Source: JADCCX01 sp031378805
Lineage (GTDB): Bacteria; Pseudomonadota; Alphaproteobacteria; Rhizobiales; Beijerinckiaceae
Direction: 5' to 3'
NCBI GenBank assembly: GCA_031378805.1
Contig: JANNEO010000110.1
Location: 1 to 16,762 of the forward strand
DNA: 16,762 nucleotides
Position numbers and translations under genes: made by a program. A model generated the notes under the pieces. The model did not search any database and was not told where the DNA came from. It worked only from the letters and a program-made list of their open reading frames with translations. Positions 14,578 to 16,762 of the stretch are shown piece after piece; the stretch's first letter is position 1, and the number at the start of each line of letters is the position of its first letter.

Positions 14578-15312
14578 CTATCCCGCGTTGAATGCACGCA
14601 GCACCGAATCCACGAACGATGTACGCTGTTCGGGCAAAACCAGGCCACGAGGCTCAAAGAGGTGCTGTTCCAGGAAGAACCGCGTGAGCCGGAAGGCATC
14701 CTCCATGGTCTCCGGCCCCATGTTGTCCCCGGCCCTGCCGCTCACGAAGGCAGGCAGCGGCAGCAGTCTGTCGTGATAGGGTGCGCCCGCAGCGCGACTC
14801 ACCGCGCGTCCTGATTTCGGCGAAACATAGGCCAGGTCATCCAAGCTGCCGGTGACCGCGCAGGCCGAAAGGTCCAGCCCGAACCCCAGGGCGGCCAGCA
14901 TCGCCACCTCGAAGCGCACGATCAGCGGTGCGGCCAGTTGCGGCTGATCCAGGTGGTCGAGGATCACGGTGAGGGCGGCGTGCAGCCCCTCCTGCGCATA
15001 GCGCTCGGGCAGAAGCCGCAACAGGCTGGCAAGATAGCCAAGCGCGTAGAGCGCGGCAGCACTGTCCATCAGGCCGCCCACCCGCAGCACATCACCTTCC
15101 ACGCTGAATTGCCCGAGTTGGTCCTCGATCCGCGCCGACCAGGTCAGGCCAACCGTGTTGCCAGCTTGCAGCACGGCGGCGTTGCGCTTGCTGCGACCGC
15201 CGCGCACCATGCCCAGGTGCCGCCCGTGCAACGCGGTCATCACTTCCAGGATGACGCCTGTCTCGCCATGGCGGCGTGTCCCCAGAACGATCCCAGAATC
15301 AGTCCATTGCAT
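14578..15312 (-). CDS. recO: DNA repair protein RecO
   Basis: RecFOR recombination mediator that helps load RecA on SSB-coated DNA, cytosolic. The OB-fold N-terminus shows MQWTDSGIVLGTRRHGE, then HLGMVRGGRSKRN, and the alphaproteobacterial C-terminal block CAVTGSLDDLAYVSPKSGRA with PYHDRLLPLPAF; 244 residues is the usual size. The canonical zinc-finger cysteines are mostly absent, with a single Cys in that block, as in many alphaproteobacterial RecO proteins. ATG 15312 is fixed by the family N-terminus, but there is no Shine-Dalgarno sequence; instead the initiation site is the last of three tandem 16-bp copies. The gene lies 57 bp after the phosphoesterase stop and upstream of bpt, so shared transcription is likely. 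Confidence 0.94.
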   Translation of the reverse strand: MQWTDSGIVLGTRRHGETGVILEVMTALHGRHLGMVRGGRSKRNAAVLQAGNTVGLTWSARIEDQLGQFSVEGDVLRVGGLMDSAAALYALGYLASLLRLLPERYAQEGLHAALTVILDHLDQPQLAAPLIVRFEVAMLAALGFGLDLSACAVTGSLDDLAYVSPKSGRAVSRAAGAPYHDRLLPLPAFVSGRAGDNMGPETMEDAFRLTRFFLEQHLFEPRGLVLPEQRTSFVDSVLRAFNAG

Positions 15313-15347
15313 GATCAGTCCATTGCACGATCAGTCTATTGCATGGC
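15300..15347 (-). repeat. recO: Triplicated 16-bp recO initiation site
   Basis: Three head-to-tail 16-bp units on the minus strand: GCCATGCAATAGACTG (15347-15332), ATCGTGCAATGGACTG (15331-15316) and ATCATGCAATGGACTG (15315-15300). The last contains the genuine start ATG at 15312 and the first codons MQWT. The first copy starts ATG-CAA-TAG, a two-residue stop; the second starts GTG-CAA-TGG and runs nine codons before TGA at 15301-15299, out of frame with recO and ending inside it. The core of the units (TGCAAT-GACTG) is unchanged; differences are two bases at the front of unit 1, one G-to-A in unit 1, and one A-to-G in unit 2. Confidence 0.9.
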
Positions 15348-15369
15348 GACAGGATAGCACGCCTGAGCC

Positions 15370-16257
15370 TCAGCCCAACCGTTCGGTCGCCACATCGCCG
15401 ATGGCTCCGCTTGGCAGCAGGCCCCGGATCTGCAGGGTGATCGCCGTTCGTCCCTTCATCCGCTCGATGCGGTAGAGATGATAGGCCGCCCGGTGATTGG
15501 GGCTGCCCGGCACGGCAGAGGCGGAGGCCACCCCAACCACGGGGACCAGGCCTTCCGGCCCGTTGATCATCACCACGCTGTGCCGGTGATTGTGGCCGTG
15601 CAGCACCAGGTCCGCGCCATGCGCTGCGATGACGCGCTCGAAGGCCCGTGCATCGCGCAAGCCGCGCCCGTAGGAGGCACCCGTGCGTGTCGGCGGATGG
15701 TGGATCATCACGACGCGGACGAGATCGGCGGCCTTCGCCTCATCCAGCACCCTCGCAAAGGCCTGCATCTGCCGCGTTCCAAGGACGCCTGACGCCAGCA
15801 GCGGCGCGGTGGGCACGCCCGAGGACAGGCCGATCAGTGCCACGCCGTCGCGGATGCGCACATAGGGAAAGCGCGGCGTGTCCTGCCCGTCGCCCGTCAT
15901 CCATGGCGCGGTGGACCCCACCATGTAGGCGAAGGACGACCGCACATAGGCATCATGGTTGCCGGGAATGACGCTGACAAACTCCGGGCTACCAAGGCGT
16001 GCCACGTAGCGCTGCGCCGTCACGAATTCCTTTTCCATGCCGATATTCACGAGATCGCCGGTGAGCGCCACGTGGTCCGGCTGGTGCGCGAGAAGATCCG
16101 CCGTGATCTTCTCCAGCATCCCCATGTCGTGGATGAGATGACGGCCGCGCTGCCAGTTGAGATAGCCAGTGAAGCGCTTGCCCGCGAGCTCACGCAGACG
16201 CGGTCGCGGCACGGGGCCGACATGGGGATCGGAAAGATGGCCGAGGAGAAAGGTCAC
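15370..16257 (-). CDS. Calcineurin-like metallophosphoesterase (CpdA-like)
   Basis: Dinuclear-metal phosphoesterase, 295 residues, all five metal motifs present: D10-P-H12 in HLSDPHVG, G-D68 in TGDLVNIG, G-N100-H101-D in IPGNHD, H186/H187 in VMIHHPPT, and H222-N-H224 in HGHNHRHS. The fold is that of CpdA-type cyclic nucleotide phosphodiesterases and lipid-A or nucleotide phosphoesterases, so the substrate stays open. No signal peptide or membrane segment is seen. The start is a GTG at 16257 (VTFLLGHLSDPH, initiating as Met), ten residues before the first metal aspartate, as in relatives; an internal ATG would lose that motif. No clear Shine-Dalgarno lies before it. It is followed by recO after 57 bp and preceded by alkA after 89 bp, all on the minus strand. 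Confidence 0.88.
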   Translation of the reverse strand: MTFLLGHLSDPHVGPVPRPRLRELAGKRFTGYLNWQRGRHLIHDMGMLEKITADLLAHQPDHVALTGDLVNIGMEKEFVTAQRYVARLGSPEFVSVIPGNHDAYVRSSFAYMVGSTAPWMTGDGQDTPRFPYVRIRDGVALIGLSSGVPTAPLLASGVLGTRQMQAFARVLDEAKAADLVRVVMIHHPPTRTGASYGRGLRDARAFERVIAAHGADLVLHGHNHRHSVVMINGPEGLVPVVGVASASAVPGSPNHRAAYHLYRIERMKGRTAITLQIRGLLPSGAIGDVATERLG

Positions 16258-16346
16258 GCGCGGGGCCTGGTTCGATGCACAAGAGGCTGTGTGGCGGTCC
16301 AGCCGGTTCCGTCAAGGGGAATGCGGCGGAGCAGCGCAGTTTCGCC

Positions 16347-16762
16347 TTATGCGCCCACGCCTTCGCGCTCCTTTTCGACCTTGTAATAGGCCCACAGCAA
16401 GCGCGCTGCCACGGCACGCCATGGCCTCCAGCGCTCCGCGATCAGGCCAATCTCGCGGTCGGTCGGGCGTTCGGGCAACCGGAAAGCCATGCGGATCGCT
16501 TCCTGCAAGGCCAGATCGCCAGGCGCGAAGGCATCGGCATGGCCAAGGCAGAACATGAGGTAGATATCGGCCGTCCAGGGCCCGATCCCCTTGATGCGTG
16601 TCATCACAGCCTTGGCGGCATCGGCATCCATCGAGCGCAACGCCTCGAGGTCGAGCGATCCCTCGGTCAGGGCCTGCGCGATGGCACGCACTGTGCGGAT
16701 CTTGGGGGCCGAGAGACCTGATCCCCGCAGCGCGTCATCCCCTGCCGCCAGGAAAATCGCCG
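16347..16762 (-). CDS. alkA: DNA-3-methyladenine glycosylase, AlkA type (5' partial)
   Basis: Base-excision glycosylase of the helix-hairpin-helix GPD superfamily, removing alkylated purines. The visible C-terminal 137 residues are open to the window edge on the minus strand; the GTG at 16691 is internal, as conserved sequence (GDDALRGSGLSAPKIRT) precedes it. The HhH motif is IKGIGPWTADIYLMF and the catalytic Asp lies in FAPGDLALQ (codon at 16515-16517), as in E. coli AlkA. The tail YYKVEKEREGVGA ends in TAA at 16349-16347. About the N-terminal half lies outside. It starts a minus-strand run with the phosphoesterase, recO and bpt; the 89 bp to the phosphoesterase holds no clear terminator. 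Confidence 0.9.
   Translation of the reverse strand, partial: AIFLAAGDDALRGSGLSAPKIRTVRAIAQALTEGSLDLEALRSMDADAAKAVMTRIKGIGPWTADIYLMFCLGHADAFAPGDLALQEAIRMAFRLPERPTDREIGLIAERWRPWRAVAARLLWAYYKVEKEREGVGA

Overview
The window is a gene-dense piece of an alphaproteobacterial chromosome, most likely from the Hyphomicrobiales (Rhizobiales). The pointers are high GC in most genes, a DUF2865 secreted protein, a short second-type glutamyl-tRNA synthetase, a TakP-type TRAP binding protein, a Bpt-type leucyltransferase and a RecO of the alphaproteobacterial type. No tRNA, rRNA, CRISPR array, transposase, integrase or phage gene is visible. No gene-free stretch exceeds 300 bases; the longest (about 273 bp, after trpB) holds a gene fossil and a palindromic repeat.

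Layout. (1) 1-1910, plus: trpF (cut by the window edge) and trpB in a start-stop overlap, the tail of tryptophan synthesis; the trpA expected next is absent. (2) 1911-2183: a HigA-antitoxin C-terminal fossil on the minus strand, abutting a 140-bp palindromic repeat. (3) 2184-4837: an orphan TRAP periplasmic binding protein (minus) diverges from a fumarylacetoacetate-hydrolase-family enzyme and an overlapping MarR regulator (plus), probably a small regulated uptake and breakdown locus for a 2-oxo-acid-like compound. (4) 4872-7248: a DUF2865 exported protein and gltX, converging with a 50-bp tail overlap. (5) 7409-11284, plus: propionyl-CoA synthetase (prpE), a class I/II aminotransferase and a cytosolic DsbA-like thiol protein, the last two in an operon. 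(6) 11300-13587, minus: three unrecognised exported, membrane or lipoprotein genes in a visibly lower-GC stretch, the most novel-looking coding part of the window. (7) 13744-16762, minus: bpt, recO, a calcineurin-like phosphoesterase and an alkA-type glycosylase cut by the window edge.

Most genes are ordinary housekeeping or central metabolism. The points worth a second look are a triplicated 16-bp copy of the recO initiation site that makes decoy mini-ORFs, the low-GC secreted trio with a palindrome in the leader of its first gene, the broken trpFBA order with an antitoxin fossil and repeat at the junction, and the orphan TakP-like protein next to FAH-MarR.
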